NCBI GenBank assembly: GCA_015689745.1
Contig: WVSO01000008.1
Coordinates: forward strand, 1 to 64,000
DNA: 64,000 nucleotides
Reading direction: 5' to 3'
DNA from: Rhodobacterales bacterium HKCCSP123
GTDB lineage: Bacteria; Pseudomonadota; Alphaproteobacteria; Rhodobacterales; Rhodobacteraceae
The position numbers and the translations under genes are program-made. Under the pieces are notes generated by a model. The model did not search any database and was not told where the DNA came from. It worked only from the letters and a program-made list of their open reading frames with translations. Positions 55,274 through 63,916 of this stretch are shown piece after piece. Numbering within the stretch: position 1 is the stretch's first letter; each line of letters starts with the position of its first letter.

Positions 55274-56422
55274 TCAGACCATCTCGACCGCCTCGACCGA
55301 CAGGACCGTGGGCAGGTGCCGCGCGATCTCGTCCCAGCTTGCGCCGCCGTCGCGCGTGGCGAAGACCGATCCGGTGTTGGTGCCGAAATAGACCCCGCCC
55401 GCGGCGCTCGCATCGGTCGCCATCGCCTGCCGCAAGACGGTGAAATAGCAGTTCGCCTGCGGCAGCCCCGCGCGCTGCGCGGCCCATGTCTCGCCGCCGT
55501 CGCGCGAGCACCAGACCGCCGCACTGGCCCCCGGCGGGTAGCGCCCCGCACTGTCACCGTTCAGGGGCAGCGTCCAGATCGTCTGCGGCTCATGCGGATG
55601 AACCGCGATCGGAAACCCGAAACTCGAGGGCAGGCCCCCGGTCACGTCATCCCAGTGCCGCCCGCCATCGGTCGAGCGCCAGACCCCGTGATGGTTCTGC
55701 TGGTACAGCAGGTCCGAGCCCGGCGCGCGCACCATGTTGTGCACGCAATGCCCCGTCTCTCCGTTCCGCGGCGCGGCCGGGTGGTCGTGGTGCCCGCAGG
55801 CTTCCGAGTTCGACAGGCGGTTGCGCCGCTCCCAGCTTGCCCCGCCATCCTCGGAGGCGAAGACCCCCGCCGCCGAGATGCCCAGCCAGATCTTCGCCGG
55901 GTCGTCGGGCGCCGTCACGATGGTATGGAGCGTCAGCCCCGCCGCGCCGGGGCTCCAGTCCTCGCGCCCCGGAAACGAAGCGAGGGCTTCGTTCCGCTCC
56001 CAGCTCTCGCCGCCATCGGTGGATTTCAGGAGCGTCCCCGGTTTCGCCCCGGCCCAGAGCACGCCATGCGCGTGATGCAGCGACCAGACCGAGTGAAGCG
56101 TGTCTGCGAAGGGGGCCGGGGTATCCTCCCACCCGATCATCGCGGCGAAATCGGGATCGTTCGCGGCCCATTGGTCCATCTGCCCCGACGACAGCTTGGC
56201 CAGTTTCCACGTCTGCCCGCCGTCGGTCGAGCGCCAGACGCCCGCGCCCCACCAGTCGCCACCGCCGCCCGCCCAGAGCGCGCCCGTAGCCGGGTCGCCC
56301 GCCATGTGGTTGATGGACCAGCCGCCGCAATGCGGGCCGCTGACGGTCCAGTCACCGCCCGCCTCGGTCAGGACGAAGGCGCCCTTGGTGGTGCCGACGA
56401 GCAGATGCAACATGCCGGACAT
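55274..56422 (-). CDS. BNR/Asp-box beta-propeller (sialidase/VPS10-like fold) protein
   Basis: A 382-residue protein with six Asp-box motifs of the S/T-x-D-G-G-x-x-W type: STDGGQTW, STDGGESW, SEDGGASW, STDGGRHW, SRDGGETW and TRDGGASW. They are spread evenly, as in a six- or seven-bladed propeller. No signal peptide and no sialidase FRIP motif, so enzyme activity is doubtful. The ATG at 56422 has GGGAGGGG upstream. Confidence 0.88.
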   Translation of the reverse strand: MSGMLHLLVGTTKGAFVLTEAGGDWTVSGPHCGGWSINHMAGDPATGALWAGGGGDWWGAGVWRSTDGGQTWKLAKLSSGQMDQWAANDPDFAAMIGWEDTPAPFADTLHSVWSLHHAHGVLWAGAKPGTLLKSTDGGESWERNEALASFPGREDWSPGAAGLTLHTIVTAPDDPAKIWLGISAAGVFASEDGGASWERRNRLSNSEACGHHDHPAAPRNGETGHCVHNMVRAPGSDLLYQQNHHGVWRSTDGGRHWDDVTGGLPSSFGFPIAVHPHEPQTIWTLPLNGDSAGRYPPGASAAVWCSRDGGETWAAQRAGLPQANCYFTVLRQAMATDASAAGGVYFGTNTGSVFATRDGGASWDEIARHLPTVLSVEAVEMV

Positions 56423-56510
56423 TGGCTCACCCCTCCCGAATGGATGATCACAGGCTATCACGAGTCGAGCTTTGTCCCTATCGTTCCGAAAGAGCCACGC
56501 GGAGGGCACC

Positions 56511-57305
56511 ATGTCCGGCGAGAAATACATCCTCAGCTACGACGGCGAATGCGACCGCCTCGAGCGGCAATCGCTGATCTTCGGGCAGGAGCGCGGGATC
56601 GAAATGGTCGCGCCGGAACCGGGAACGCGCCTGTTGGATGCGGGCTGCGGGTCGGGCTGGCTGTCGCGGCTGATCGCGCAGCGGATGCCCGACTGCGAGG
56701 TCCTTGGCGTGGACATCAACCCCGACTACGTCGCCTATGCCACGCGCAAGGCCGAGGAGGCCGGGCTCGGCAATCTCAGCTACCGGGTCGGGGCCCTGGG
56801 CGATCTTCCCTTCGAGGCGGAAAGCTTCGACACGATCTGGTCGCTCATGGTCCTGATGTTCCTGCCCGACCGCGCGGGGGCCCTCGCGGATCTCGCCCGC
56901 CTGCTCAAACCCGGCGGACGGCTCGTCACCGGGCAGCAGGCCGTGCCGCGCCATGCCAATTCCCCGCGCATCCCGGCGCTTGAAGACAAGTTGACAACCT
57001 TCTTCGCAACCGCCTTTCCGGACTGGCACCCCGAGGATATTCCGCGCCTCATGCTGGATGCGGGCCTGACGGAGATCGCGGTGAAGATGGAGACCGACCC
57101 GATGTACACCTTCCTCGGTCCTGCAACCGAGGCGCAGCTGCGCAATCACCGGGAGGTCATGACCCCCGGCGCGGCCCGCATGGCCGACCTGCTGGGCGGG
57201 CCGGACGCGGCCATGGCCTTCGTCGAAGACGTGATGCGCTATGCCACCGATCCCGCCACTGTGACCGTGACGGGGTTCTGGCAGGTGTCGGGCCGGAAAC
57301 CCTGA
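56511..57305 (+). CDS. class I SAM-dependent methyltransferase
   Basis: A 264-residue methyltransferase. Motif I is RLLDAGCGSGWLSRLIA, motif II ends EVLGVDINPDYVAYA, and the post-I region has LPFEAESFDTIWSLMVL. It resembles UbiE/COQ5-like and methyltransferase-11 proteins; its substrate is unknown. GGAGGG stands at 56501, correctly spaced from the ATG. It converges on sdhB with nine bases between stops. Confidence 0.88.
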   Translation: MSGEKYILSYDGECDRLERQSLIFGQERGIEMVAPEPGTRLLDAGCGSGWLSRLIAQRMPDCEVLGVDINPDYVAYATRKAEEAGLGNLSYRVGALGDLPFEAESFDTIWSLMVLMFLPDRAGALADLARLLKPGGRLVTGQQAVPRHANSPRIPALEDKLTTFFATAFPDWHPEDIPRLMLDAGLTEIAVKMETDPMYTFLGPATEAQLRNHREVMTPGAARMADLLGGPDAAMAFVEDVMRYATDPATVTVTGFWQVSGRKP

Positions 57306-57314
57306 GACGACCGA

Positions 57315-58094
57315 TCAGAGCTGCCGCTCGACCATCATCTTCTTGATCTCGGCGATCGCCTTGGCCGGGTTCAGACCCTTGGGGCAGGTCTTGGCGCAGT
57401 TCATGATCGTGTGGCAGCGATAGAGCTTGAACGGATCTTCCAGGTCGTCCAGCCGCTCGCCCGTCGCCTCGTCGCGGCTGTCGATGATCCAGCGGTAGGC
57501 ATGCAGCAGCGCCGCCGGCCCAAGGTAGCGGTCGCCGTTCCACCAGTAGCTCGGGCAGGAAGTGGAGCAAGACGCGCACATCACGCATTCATAAAGCCCG
57601 TCCAGCTTCTTGCGGTCCTCGATCGACTGGCGCCATTCATGTTCCGGGCGCTGCGTCTTGGTCTCGAGCCACGGCATGATGCTCGCGTGCTGCGCATAGA
57701 AATGCGTCAGGTCCGGGATCAGGTCCTTCACGACCGGCATGTGCGGCAGCGGGTAGATCTTCACGTCGCCCTTGATCTCGTCCATGCCGTAGATGCAGGC
57801 CAGCGTGTTGATCCCGTCGATGTTCATCGCGCAGGACCCGCAGATCCCCTCGCGGCAGGAGCGGCGGAAGGTCAGCGTCGGGTCGATCTCGTTCTTGATC
57901 TTGATCAGCGCGTCCAGGACCATCGGCCCGCAGGTGTCCATGTCGACCCAGTAGGTATCGACGCGCGGGTTCTCGCCGTCATCGGGGTTCCAGCGGTAGA
58001 TCTGGAACTTGCGCAGGTTGGTCGCGCCCTCGGGCTTGGGCCAGGTAGTGCCCGTGCGGATGCGGGAATTCTTGGGAAGGGCCAGTTCAACCAT
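57315..58094 (-). CDS. sdhB: succinate dehydrogenase iron-sulfur subunit
   Basis: A 259-residue subunit of complex II. The [2Fe-2S] ligands lie in [12 protein letters not shown]. The [4Fe-4S] and [3Fe-4S] ligands lie in [16 protein letters not shown] and [17 protein letters not shown]. It passes electrons from SdhA to ubiquinone. It is the last gene of the sdh operon, 29 bases after a small lipoprotein gene. Confidence 0.97.
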   Translation of the reverse strand: MVELALPKNSRIRTGTTWPKPEGATNLRKFQIYRWNPDDGENPRVDTYWVDMDTCGPMVLDALIKIKNEIDPTLTFRRSCREGICGSCAMNIDGINTLACIYGMDEIKGDVKIYPLPHMPVVKDLIPDLTHFYAQHASIMPWLETKTQRPEHEWRQSIEDRKKLDGLYECVMCASCSTSCPSYWWNGDRYLGPAALLHAYRWIIDSRDEATGERLDDLEDPFKLYRCHTIMNCAKTCPKGLNPAKAIAEIKKMMVERQL

Positions 58095-58123
58095 GGATCA
58101 TGTCCTCCGGGTCTGGTCGCCTC

Positions 58124-58426
58124 TCACAGGATCAGGGGCCGCGTCGGGCCCGCGCCGGTGAGGTCGCGGAAACAGGTGTCATAGACAAGGTAGGGGTCGC
58201 GCCCCTGAAGAAAGTCGCTCGTGATCGTCACGTCGAGACTGGCCGAGGCGCCGCGTGACCCTCCGCCGATGCCGATGTTGCCGCGCGGCGCCGCGGCAAG
58301 CCGCGCGCGCTCGCTGCAACGCTCGTAGGCCTGCTCGGGGCTGGCGCTTTGCGCGCAACCCGCAAGACCGGCCGTCGCGACCGAAAGCGCCGCACAGACC
58401 ATCATCGATGCGGCGCCACGGCTCAT
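58124..58426 (-). CDS. small lipoprotein in the sdh operon
   Basis: A 100-residue exported protein with a lipobox LAGC (Cys near residue 24). The mature part is short, with CSERARLAAAPRG, a glycine-rich stretch and a second pair of conserved-looking Cys residues. No known family. It overlaps the preceding small gene by ATGA, so it is translated with the complex II subunits. Confidence 0.75.
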   Translation of the reverse strand: MSRGAASMMVCAALSVATAGLAGCAQSASPEQAYERCSERARLAAAPRGNIGIGGGSRGASASLDVTITSDFLQGRDPYLVYDTCFRDLTGAGPTRPLIL

Positions 58427-58704
58427 GGGATCGCCGCCGCGAGGCAGCCGAGCGCCTCGCCGCTTTGGGCGATGCCGGCGATGACCGCCTGCTGCGCGGC
58501 CACGTCGCCCTCGGCCGCGACCAGGGCCGCGATCTCGGCATCGGTCATGCGCGTGACGTAGCAGTCGGCCGCATAGGCCGCGATCTCGGTGTCGAACCCC
58601 CCCGCGACGATCGAGGCCGCGATCATGTCATGGGCGCGGTCCCGTTCGGTTTGCGCATGGGCAGGGCCCGCCACGAGAAGAAGGAGAGCGATCGCGAACC
58701 GCAT
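58423..58704 (-). CDS. small periplasmic protein in the sdh operon
   Basis: A 93-residue protein with a clear signal peptide (cleavage near AHA-QT). The mature region is Ala-rich and helical, with two cysteines (DCYVTRM and LGCLAAAIP) that could form a disulfide. No known family. Its ATG overlaps the sdhA stop by one base. Confidence 0.75.
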   Translation of the reverse strand: MRFAIALLLLVAGPAHAQTERDRAHDMIAASIVAGGFDTEIAAYAADCYVTRMTDAEIAALVAAEGDVAAQQAVIAGIAQSGEALGCLAAAIP

Positions 58705-60524
58705 CAGTAGACCCTCGCCTTCGGCTTGATCTTGTCGAGGTCGATGCCGCCCTCGTTGTGCCCGATCAGCGGGTTGAGGTGCACGGGCCGATAGCTCAGC
58801 GTCACCTCCGCCCCGTCGACGGTGGCCAGCGAATGCTTGCGCCAGTTCTCGTCGTCGCGGTCCGGGTAATCCTCGTGCGCGTGGGCGCCACGGCTTTCCT
58901 TGCGCGCCTCGGCGCCCACGATGGTGGCCATCGCGTTGGGCATGAGGTTGGTCAGCTCCAGCGTCTCCATCAGGTCCGAGTTCCAGATCATCGACCGGTC
59001 GGTGACATGCAGGTCGTCCAGCTTCGAGGCGACGCCCTTCATCTTCTCGACACCCTCGGCCAGCGTCTTGTCGGTGCGGAACACCGCGGCGTCGGCCTGC
59101 ATGGTCTTCTGCATCTCCAGCCGCAGCTCCGCCGTGGGCGTGCTGCCCGAGGCGTGGCGGATGTCGTCGAAGCGCGAGAGCGCGAACTCGAGCGACGCCT
59201 TCGGCACGTCCGGCGCGGCGCTGTCGCGATCGACGACCTGCCCCGCCTTAATCGCGGCGGCGCGGCCGAAGACCACGAGGTCGATTAGGCTGTTGGACCC
59301 GAGGCGGTTCGCCCCGTGCACGCTGGCGCACCCGGCCTCGCCCACGGCCATCAGGCCCGGCACGATCGCGTCGGGATTGTCGGCAGTCGGGTTCAGCACC
59401 TCGCCCCAGTAGTTCGTCGGGATGCCGCCCATGTTGTAATGCACGGTCGGCAGAACCGGGATCGGTTCCTTGGTCACGTCGACGCCGGCGAAGATCCTGG
59501 CGCTTTCGGAGATGCCCGGCAGGCGCTCGGCCAGCGTTTCCGGCGGCAGGTGGTTGAGGTGGAGGTGGATGTGATCCTTCTCCTTGCCGACGCCGCGGCC
59601 TTCGCGGATCTCCATCGTCATGCAGCGCGAGACCACGTCGCGCGACGCGAGGTCCTTGTAGGTCGGCGCGTAGCGTTCCATGAACCGCTCGCCCTCGGAA
59701 TTCGTGAGGTACCCGCCCTCGCCGCGCGCGCCCTCGGTGATCAGGCAGCCCGCGCCGTAGATGCCGGTCGGGTGGAACTGCACGAATTCCATGTCCTGCA
59801 GCGGCAAACCCTGGCGCGCGACCATGCCGCCGCCGTCACCGGTGCAGGTATGCGCGCTCGTGGCGCTGAAATAGGCGCGGCCATAGCCGCCCGTCGCCAG
59901 CACCACCATCTTGGCGCGGAAGACATGCATCGTGCCGTCGTCCAGCTTCCACGCGACGACGCCGACGCAATGCCCCTCGTCATTCATCAGAAGGTCGGTC
60001 GCGAAATACTCGATGTAGAACTCGGCGTTGTTCTTCAGCGACTGGCCGTAAAGCGTGTGCAGGATCGCGTGGCCGGTCCGGTCGGCGGCCGCACAGGTGC
60101 GCTGCACCGGCGGGCCTTCGCCGAACTCGGTCGTGTGACCGCCGAAGGGGCGCTGGTAGATGCGTCCATCCTCGGTCCGGCTGAAGGGAACGCCGTAATG
60201 CTCCAGCTCGTAGACCGCCTTGGGCGCCTCGCGCGCGAGGTATTCCATCGCGTCCGTGTCGCCCAACCAGTCCGACCCCTTCACGGTGTCGTACATGTGC
60301 CAGTGCCAGTGATCCGGCCCCATGTTGCCGAGAGAGGCCGCGATGCCGCCCTGTGCGGCAACCGTGTGCGACCGCGTCGGGAAAACCTTGGAGATACAGG
60401 CCGTCTTCAGGCCCTGTTCGGCCATGCCCAGCGTCGCGCGAAGGCCGGCGCCCCCGGCGCCCACGACGACGACGTCATAGGTGTGGGTGTTCAGGTCATA
60501 GCTCGGGGAAACGGTATCTTTCAT
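58704..60524 (-). CDS. sdhA: succinate dehydrogenase flavoprotein subunit
   Basis: A 606-residue flavoprotein of complex [18 protein letters not shown] binds FAD, and the flavin-linking histidine is in [10 protein letters not shown]. Succinate-site motifs include [15 protein letters not shown] and RGEGGYL, and [11 protein letters not shown] lies near the end. The ATG at 60524 (MKDTVS) is eight codons before the FAD domain. It follows sdhD by seven bases. Confidence 0.97.
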   Translation of the reverse strand: MKDTVSPSYDLNTHTYDVVVVGAGGAGLRATLGMAEQGLKTACISKVFPTRSHTVAAQGGIAASLGNMGPDHWHWHMYDTVKGSDWLGDTDAMEYLAREAPKAVYELEHYGVPFSRTEDGRIYQRPFGGHTTEFGEGPPVQRTCAAADRTGHAILHTLYGQSLKNNAEFYIEYFATDLLMNDEGHCVGVVAWKLDDGTMHVFRAKMVVLATGGYGRAYFSATSAHTCTGDGGGMVARQGLPLQDMEFVQFHPTGIYGAGCLITEGARGEGGYLTNSEGERFMERYAPTYKDLASRDVVSRCMTMEIREGRGVGKEKDHIHLHLNHLPPETLAERLPGISESARIFAGVDVTKEPIPVLPTVHYNMGGIPTNYWGEVLNPTADNPDAIVPGLMAVGEAGCASVHGANRLGSNSLIDLVVFGRAAAIKAGQVVDRDSAAPDVPKASLEFALSRFDDIRHASGSTPTAELRLEMQKTMQADAAVFRTDKTLAEGVEKMKGVASKLDDLHVTDRSMIWNSDLMETLELTNLMPNAMATIVGAEARKESRGAHAHEDYPDRDDENWRKHSLATVDGAEVTLSYRPVHLNPLIGHNEGGIDLDKIKPKARVY

Positions 60525-60531
60525 CGGGTCC

Positions 60532-60903
60532 TCAAAGTGCAATCTGCGCCAGCGCCACGACACCGCCCGCGGCAAGCCCGTAGCAGAGGATGGTCGTCGC
60601 GATCAGGCCGATCTTGCGGCCAAGCCCGCGGATGTAGTCCTCGATCAGCACCTGCATGCCCAGGCGCATGTGATGCATCCCCACCACCAGGTAGGCCGCC
60701 ACGATCAGCGCCGGGATCGGGCGCGACAGGCTCGCCACCACCTCGGCATGGGGCTGGCCCAGCAGGCCGCCGACGATACCAAGGAAGAACGGGGTCAGGA
60801 TGAGCAGCGCCACCGAGGTGACGGTCATCGTCCAGTGATGCTCCGTCCCGGTCTTGGCCGAGCCGAGACCCGTGACGCGCTTGCGGTCGGTCATGTAGGC
60901 CAT
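60532..60903 (-). CDS. sdhD: succinate dehydrogenase membrane anchor subunit D
   Basis: A 123-residue subunit with three membrane helices. The haem/quinone region [17 protein letters not shown] is typical. It anchors SdhAB with SdhC and helps form the ubiquinone site. AGGATCC lies directly upstream of the ATG. The gap to sdhC is 11 bases. Confidence 0.94.
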   Translation of the reverse strand: MAYMTDRKRVTGLGSAKTGTEHHWTMTVTSVALLILTPFFLGIVGGLLGQPHAEVVASLSRPIPALIVAAYLVVGMHHMRLGMQVLIEDYIRGLGRKIGLIATTILCYGLAAGGVVALAQIAL

Positions 60904-60914
60904 GGGATCCTCCG

Positions 60915-61298
60915 TCAGATCGCGATGAGGGTCAGGAAGGTCAGCGCGACCGATCCGATGATCATCGCCCAGCCCATCTTGTCCGAGGTCTCGACATCGA
61001 GGCCGCGGCCCGTGTCCCAGATCAGGTGCCGCACACCGCCCAGCGCGTGATACCAGAGCGCCAGCACCGACAGCGCCATCACGATGTCGCCCAGGAACGA
61101 TGTCACAAGCCCGTCGATCGTCTCGAAGTAGGCAGCCCCGCTTGCCGCTGCCATCAGCCACCACACGACCAGGATCGCGCCCACGATCAGGCCGTTGCCG
61201 GTGATGCGCACGAAGATCGAGGTGATGGAGTTGAGCTGCGGACGGTAGATCTGCAGATGCGGTGAAAGCGGCCGGTTGCCCCGGTTCACGTCAGCCAT
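60915..61298 (-). CDS. sdhC: succinate dehydrogenase cytochrome b556 subunit
   Basis: A 127-residue three-helix subunit. RPLSPHLQIYRPQLNSITSI is the SdhC signature, and the haem histidine is in WYHALGGVRHLIWD. It is the first gene of the operon sdhC-D-A-(two small genes)-B. Confidence 0.95.
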   Translation of the reverse strand: MADVNRGNRPLSPHLQIYRPQLNSITSIFVRITGNGLIVGAILVVWWLMAAASGAAYFETIDGLVTSFLGDIVMALSVLALWYHALGGVRHLIWDTGRGLDVETSDKMGWAMIIGSVALTFLTLIAI

Positions 61299-61346
61299 GG
61301 CTAAGGACCCTTCCGGTTGTTCAAGGTCTGGCGGTTGTCGCCGATA

Positions 61347-61463
61347 TCCATAGCGAGTTTTACATGCCTGTCACGGGGTTGGAGTGGTGAATCCCACGGG
61401 GGACTTGGGTCTTAACGCCGCACATGGCAGCAATGTGATCACAGATTGAAAATCCGTGATCAC
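61347..61463 (-). promoter_or_regulatory. sdh operon promoter and upstream inverted repeat
   Basis: On the minus strand GTGACA (61369-61374) and TATGGA (61347-61352) are 16 bases apart. This is the best promoter before sdhC. About 60 bases upstream lies a 29-bp inverted repeat (61435-61463) made of two GTGATCAC copies and GATT/AATC, with one mismatch and loop GAA. It may be a regulator site or a second hairpin behind doxX. Confidence 0.45.
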
Positions 61464-61464
61464 G

Positions 61465-61495
61465 AAAAACCGCCACGCTCCGGAGAACGCGGCGG
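61465..61495 (-). terminator. Rho-independent terminator of the doxX gene
   Basis: On the minus strand an 8-bp GC stem (61470-61477 with 61488-61495, one wobble pair) is followed by five U residues. It starts 28 bases after the doxX stop and separates doxX from the sdh operon. Confidence 0.88.
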
Positions 61496-61523
61496 CTCGA
61501 GGCGTCCAGTGGGGTCTGACCGG

Positions 61524-61955
61524 TCAGGCGTCGTTGCCGCGGAGCGCGAAGAAGGCACCGACCGCCAGGAGCAGCGTCTGGAATTCCATCCCGCCGAAGG
61601 GATGCGACTCGGAGGGGATGTTGCTCCACTGGCCCCAGTGGACCATCCAGATCGCACCGATCATGATGGCGATGACACCAAGGCCCGATGCGCGCGTGAT
61701 CACATCGCCGATCCGGTTGCGCAGCACACCACCCAGCAGGATGCCGAAGCCCGCGGCCGTCTCGACCACCGCCACCAGTGCCCAAAGCCAGAAGGGAAGG
61801 CCCATCATCTCGGCACCGGCCGCGAGATAGGGGAATTTCGTGATGCCGTGGTAGAGGAAGGTCCCGGCCAGGGAGGCGCGGACAAGCCAATGCGCGGCAC
61901 TCGCGCCGGGCAGGGTGAGGGCGAGCGAGCTGTCGTTCGTCGAAAGCGTGGTCAT
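61524..61955 (-). CDS. DoxX family membrane protein
   Basis: A 143-residue protein with four helices. RASLAGTFLYHGITKFPYL and ETAAGFGILLGGVLRN match the DoxX/DoxD family. These proteins are often tied to thiol or respiratory redox stress, but the exact role is unclear. The ATG at 61955 has GGAG eight bases upstream; a GTG three codons earlier overlaps that site. Confidence 0.85.
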   Translation of the reverse strand: MTTLSTNDSSLALTLPGASAAHWLVRASLAGTFLYHGITKFPYLAAGAEMMGLPFWLWALVAVVETAAGFGILLGGVLRNRIGDVITRASGLGVIAIMIGAIWMVHWGQWSNIPSESHPFGGMEFQTLLLAVGAFFALRGNDA

Positions 61956-62093
61956 GTGTGTCACTCCGAAGATATGCGGGTTTCGATGGCCCTCACATCG
62001 TCCGGAACCACGGCGCGCGCAACGCGCAGGCCCTGTGCGCGAATGATCAACAAGTCCCTCAAGGCGCTTTCGCGGTGCGACACCGCACCAAAC

Positions 62094-63149
62094 TCAGACC
62101 GGCATCAAGGCCCAGTAATCGAGGTCGAGCAGGACATGCGGCAGGTACTTGCCCTCGTCATCCTTCACCTCGCCCACGCGACGATCTTCCTTGACGGCGA
62201 CCAGCCGCAGCCGGATCGCACCGACGCCGGGCGCGGCGGTCTCGGCCACGTCCAGCACCTCGGACCAGGCCCGCACCGTATCGCCCGCGAAACAGGGGTT
62301 CGCGTGGCTTCCGCCGTTGATCGCGACGATCATCTGCGCGTTGGCCAGGCCGTTGAAGCTGAGCGCGCGCGCCATCGACATGACGTGCCCGCCGTAGATC
62401 AGCCGCCGCCGGTCGGCGCGCGGGGTCACGTCGAAATGCGTCTTCGAGGTGTTCTGCCACAGCCGCGTGGCCATCATGTGCTCGGCTTCCTCGATGGTCA
62501 CACCATCGACATGGTCGATGACCTCGCCCACGGCGTAATCGCCGAGGCGATGCCGCTCACCGGCCAGCGTGAAATCGTACTGCGAGAACTCCAGGCCCTC
62601 CGGCAGGATCAACGCGGACGGATCGACCGCGCCCGCCAGCTCCGGCACCACCGTCTCGGGCGCGGGCGCATCAACGTCGTTCTTGCGCACCATCACCCAG
62701 CGAACGTAATCCAGCACCACCGTGCCATGCTGGTTGCGCCCCTCGGTGCGGACATAGACCACGCCGGTCTTCCCGCTGGAATTCTGCTTCAGCCCGATCA
62801 CCTCGGACCGCGCCCGCAGCGTGTCGCCCTGCCAGACCGGCTGGTGAAACCGCCCCTCGGCATAGCCAAGGTTGGCCACCGCGTTCAGCGAGACATCCGG
62901 CACCGACTTCCCGAAGACCGTATGAAAGGTGATCATGTCGTCCATCGGGCTTTCGCGCAGCCCGCAGGCCCGCGCGAATTCATCCGAGGAATAGACCGCG
63001 TGCCGCGCCGGGTAGAGCGCGTGATAGAGCGCCCGCTCGCCCCCCGAGACCGTGCGCGGAACGGCATGTTCGATCACCTGGCCGACGCGGTAATCCTCGA
63101 AGAAGCGGCCCGGGTTGGTCTTGGTCGCGGCGCGTGCGTCCTTTGGCAT
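62094..63149 (-). CDS. mch: mesaconyl-CoA hydratase (MaoC-type, ethylmalonyl-CoA pathway)
   Basis: A 351-residue double-hotdog hydratase. The N-terminal GRFFEDYRVGQVIEHAVPRT, the middle FHQPVWQGDTLRARSEVI and the second-half YGGHVMSMARALSFNG and CFAGDTVRAWSEVLD fit the mesaconyl-C1-CoA hydratase family, which makes beta-methylmalyl-CoA. The window also has ecm from the same pathway. The gene lies next to DUF1737 and NnrU genes and downstream of a probable CoA-ester lyase end. Confidence 0.88.
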   Translation of the reverse strand: MPKDARAATKTNPGRFFEDYRVGQVIEHAVPRTVSGGERALYHALYPARHAVYSSDEFARACGLRESPMDDMITFHTVFGKSVPDVSLNAVANLGYAEGRFHQPVWQGDTLRARSEVIGLKQNSSGKTGVVYVRTEGRNQHGTVVLDYVRWVMVRKNDVDAPAPETVVPELAGAVDPSALILPEGLEFSQYDFTLAGERHRLGDYAVGEVIDHVDGVTIEEAEHMMATRLWQNTSKTHFDVTPRADRRRLIYGGHVMSMARALSFNGLANAQMIVAINGGSHANPCFAGDTVRAWSEVLDVAETAAPGVGAIRLRLVAVKEDRRVGEVKDDEGKYLPHVLLDLDYWALMPV

Positions 63150-63150
63150 C

Positions 63151-63354
63151 TCACTGCTCTCCGAGTTTCATGTCCGGCTGGTAGGTGCCGTGGATCTCCT
63201 TCACCACGGCCTGCCCGCAGCGCATCACGCCGCGCGCGGCGTCGAAGGACATCACCGGGTCGCCATGCAGCTCCCAGCCCTTCGACAGCGCCTCCGAAAC
63301 CTTGTGGCAGAAGGCCGAGGTGTCGTCCTCGGTCAGCAGGCGATAGATCTTCAT
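63151..63354 (-). CDS. DUF1737 domain protein
   Basis: A 67-residue soluble protein starting MKIYRLLTEDDTSAFCHKVS, with KGWELHGDPVMSFD in the middle, which is the DUF1737 pattern. Its function is unknown. It starts one base after the nnrU stop and ends one base before mch, so it belongs to the same transcript. Confidence 0.85.
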   Translation of the reverse strand: MKIYRLLTEDDTSAFCHKVSEALSKGWELHGDPVMSFDAARGVMRCGQAVVKEIHGTYQPDMKLGEQ

Positions 63355-63355
63355 G

Positions 63356-63916
63356 TCAGCCCATCGGGAAAGGGTAATAGCCAAGCCAGGTGTGGATCGC
63401 GGCGACGATGCCATAAAGCACCAGCGCCACCACGAAGGCGATTCCGTCATTCTTCACGCTGGCATTCGCCGGGCGCTCCCATGTCGGCTGCGCCCTGTTG
63501 ATCAGGATGACCGACACCACCGCCCAGGCCAGCATCGACCCGAAGAGGATGATCGAGGCGAGATCGCCATTGACCAGCAGATGCCCCACCGCCCAGGCCT
63601 TCACGCCCGTCAGCTGCTTGTGGCGCACCCGCGCCGACATCGTGCCGGGGATCACGGACAAGGCAAAGAACCAGAAGCCGATCAGCACCAGAAGGTTGGT
63701 GATATGCGTCATGAAGGCGGGCGGCGCCCAGACATTCACGAAGCCCGCGTTGCGGTAGCCGATGATCAGCAGGATCAGACCGGCCAGCATGACCACGGCC
63801 ATGATGCCCTTGCCCTTCGCCTCGCCCATCGCGGCGCGGCTGTCGGGCGACAGGCGCTTGAACCAATGCGCCCCCACGAACAGCACGATCCCCAGGATCA
63901 GAAGAATGAAACCCAT
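63356..63916 (-). CDS. NnrU family membrane protein
   Basis: A 186-residue protein with five or six helices. YRNAGFVNVWAPPAFMTHIT and SARVRHKQLTGVKAWAVGHL are the NnrU signature. NnrU was named from denitrification gene clusters, but many copies, including this one, lie outside them. AGGGAGG is seven bases before the ATG at 63916. Its start overlaps the upstream stop (TGATG). Confidence 0.9.
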   Translation of the reverse strand: MGFILLILGIVLFVGAHWFKRLSPDSRAAMGEAKGKGIMAVVMLAGLILLIIGYRNAGFVNVWAPPAFMTHITNLLVLIGFWFFALSVIPGTMSARVRHKQLTGVKAWAVGHLLVNGDLASIILFGSMLAWAVVSVILINRAQPTWERPANASVKNDGIAFVVALVLYGIVAAIHTWLGYYPFPMG

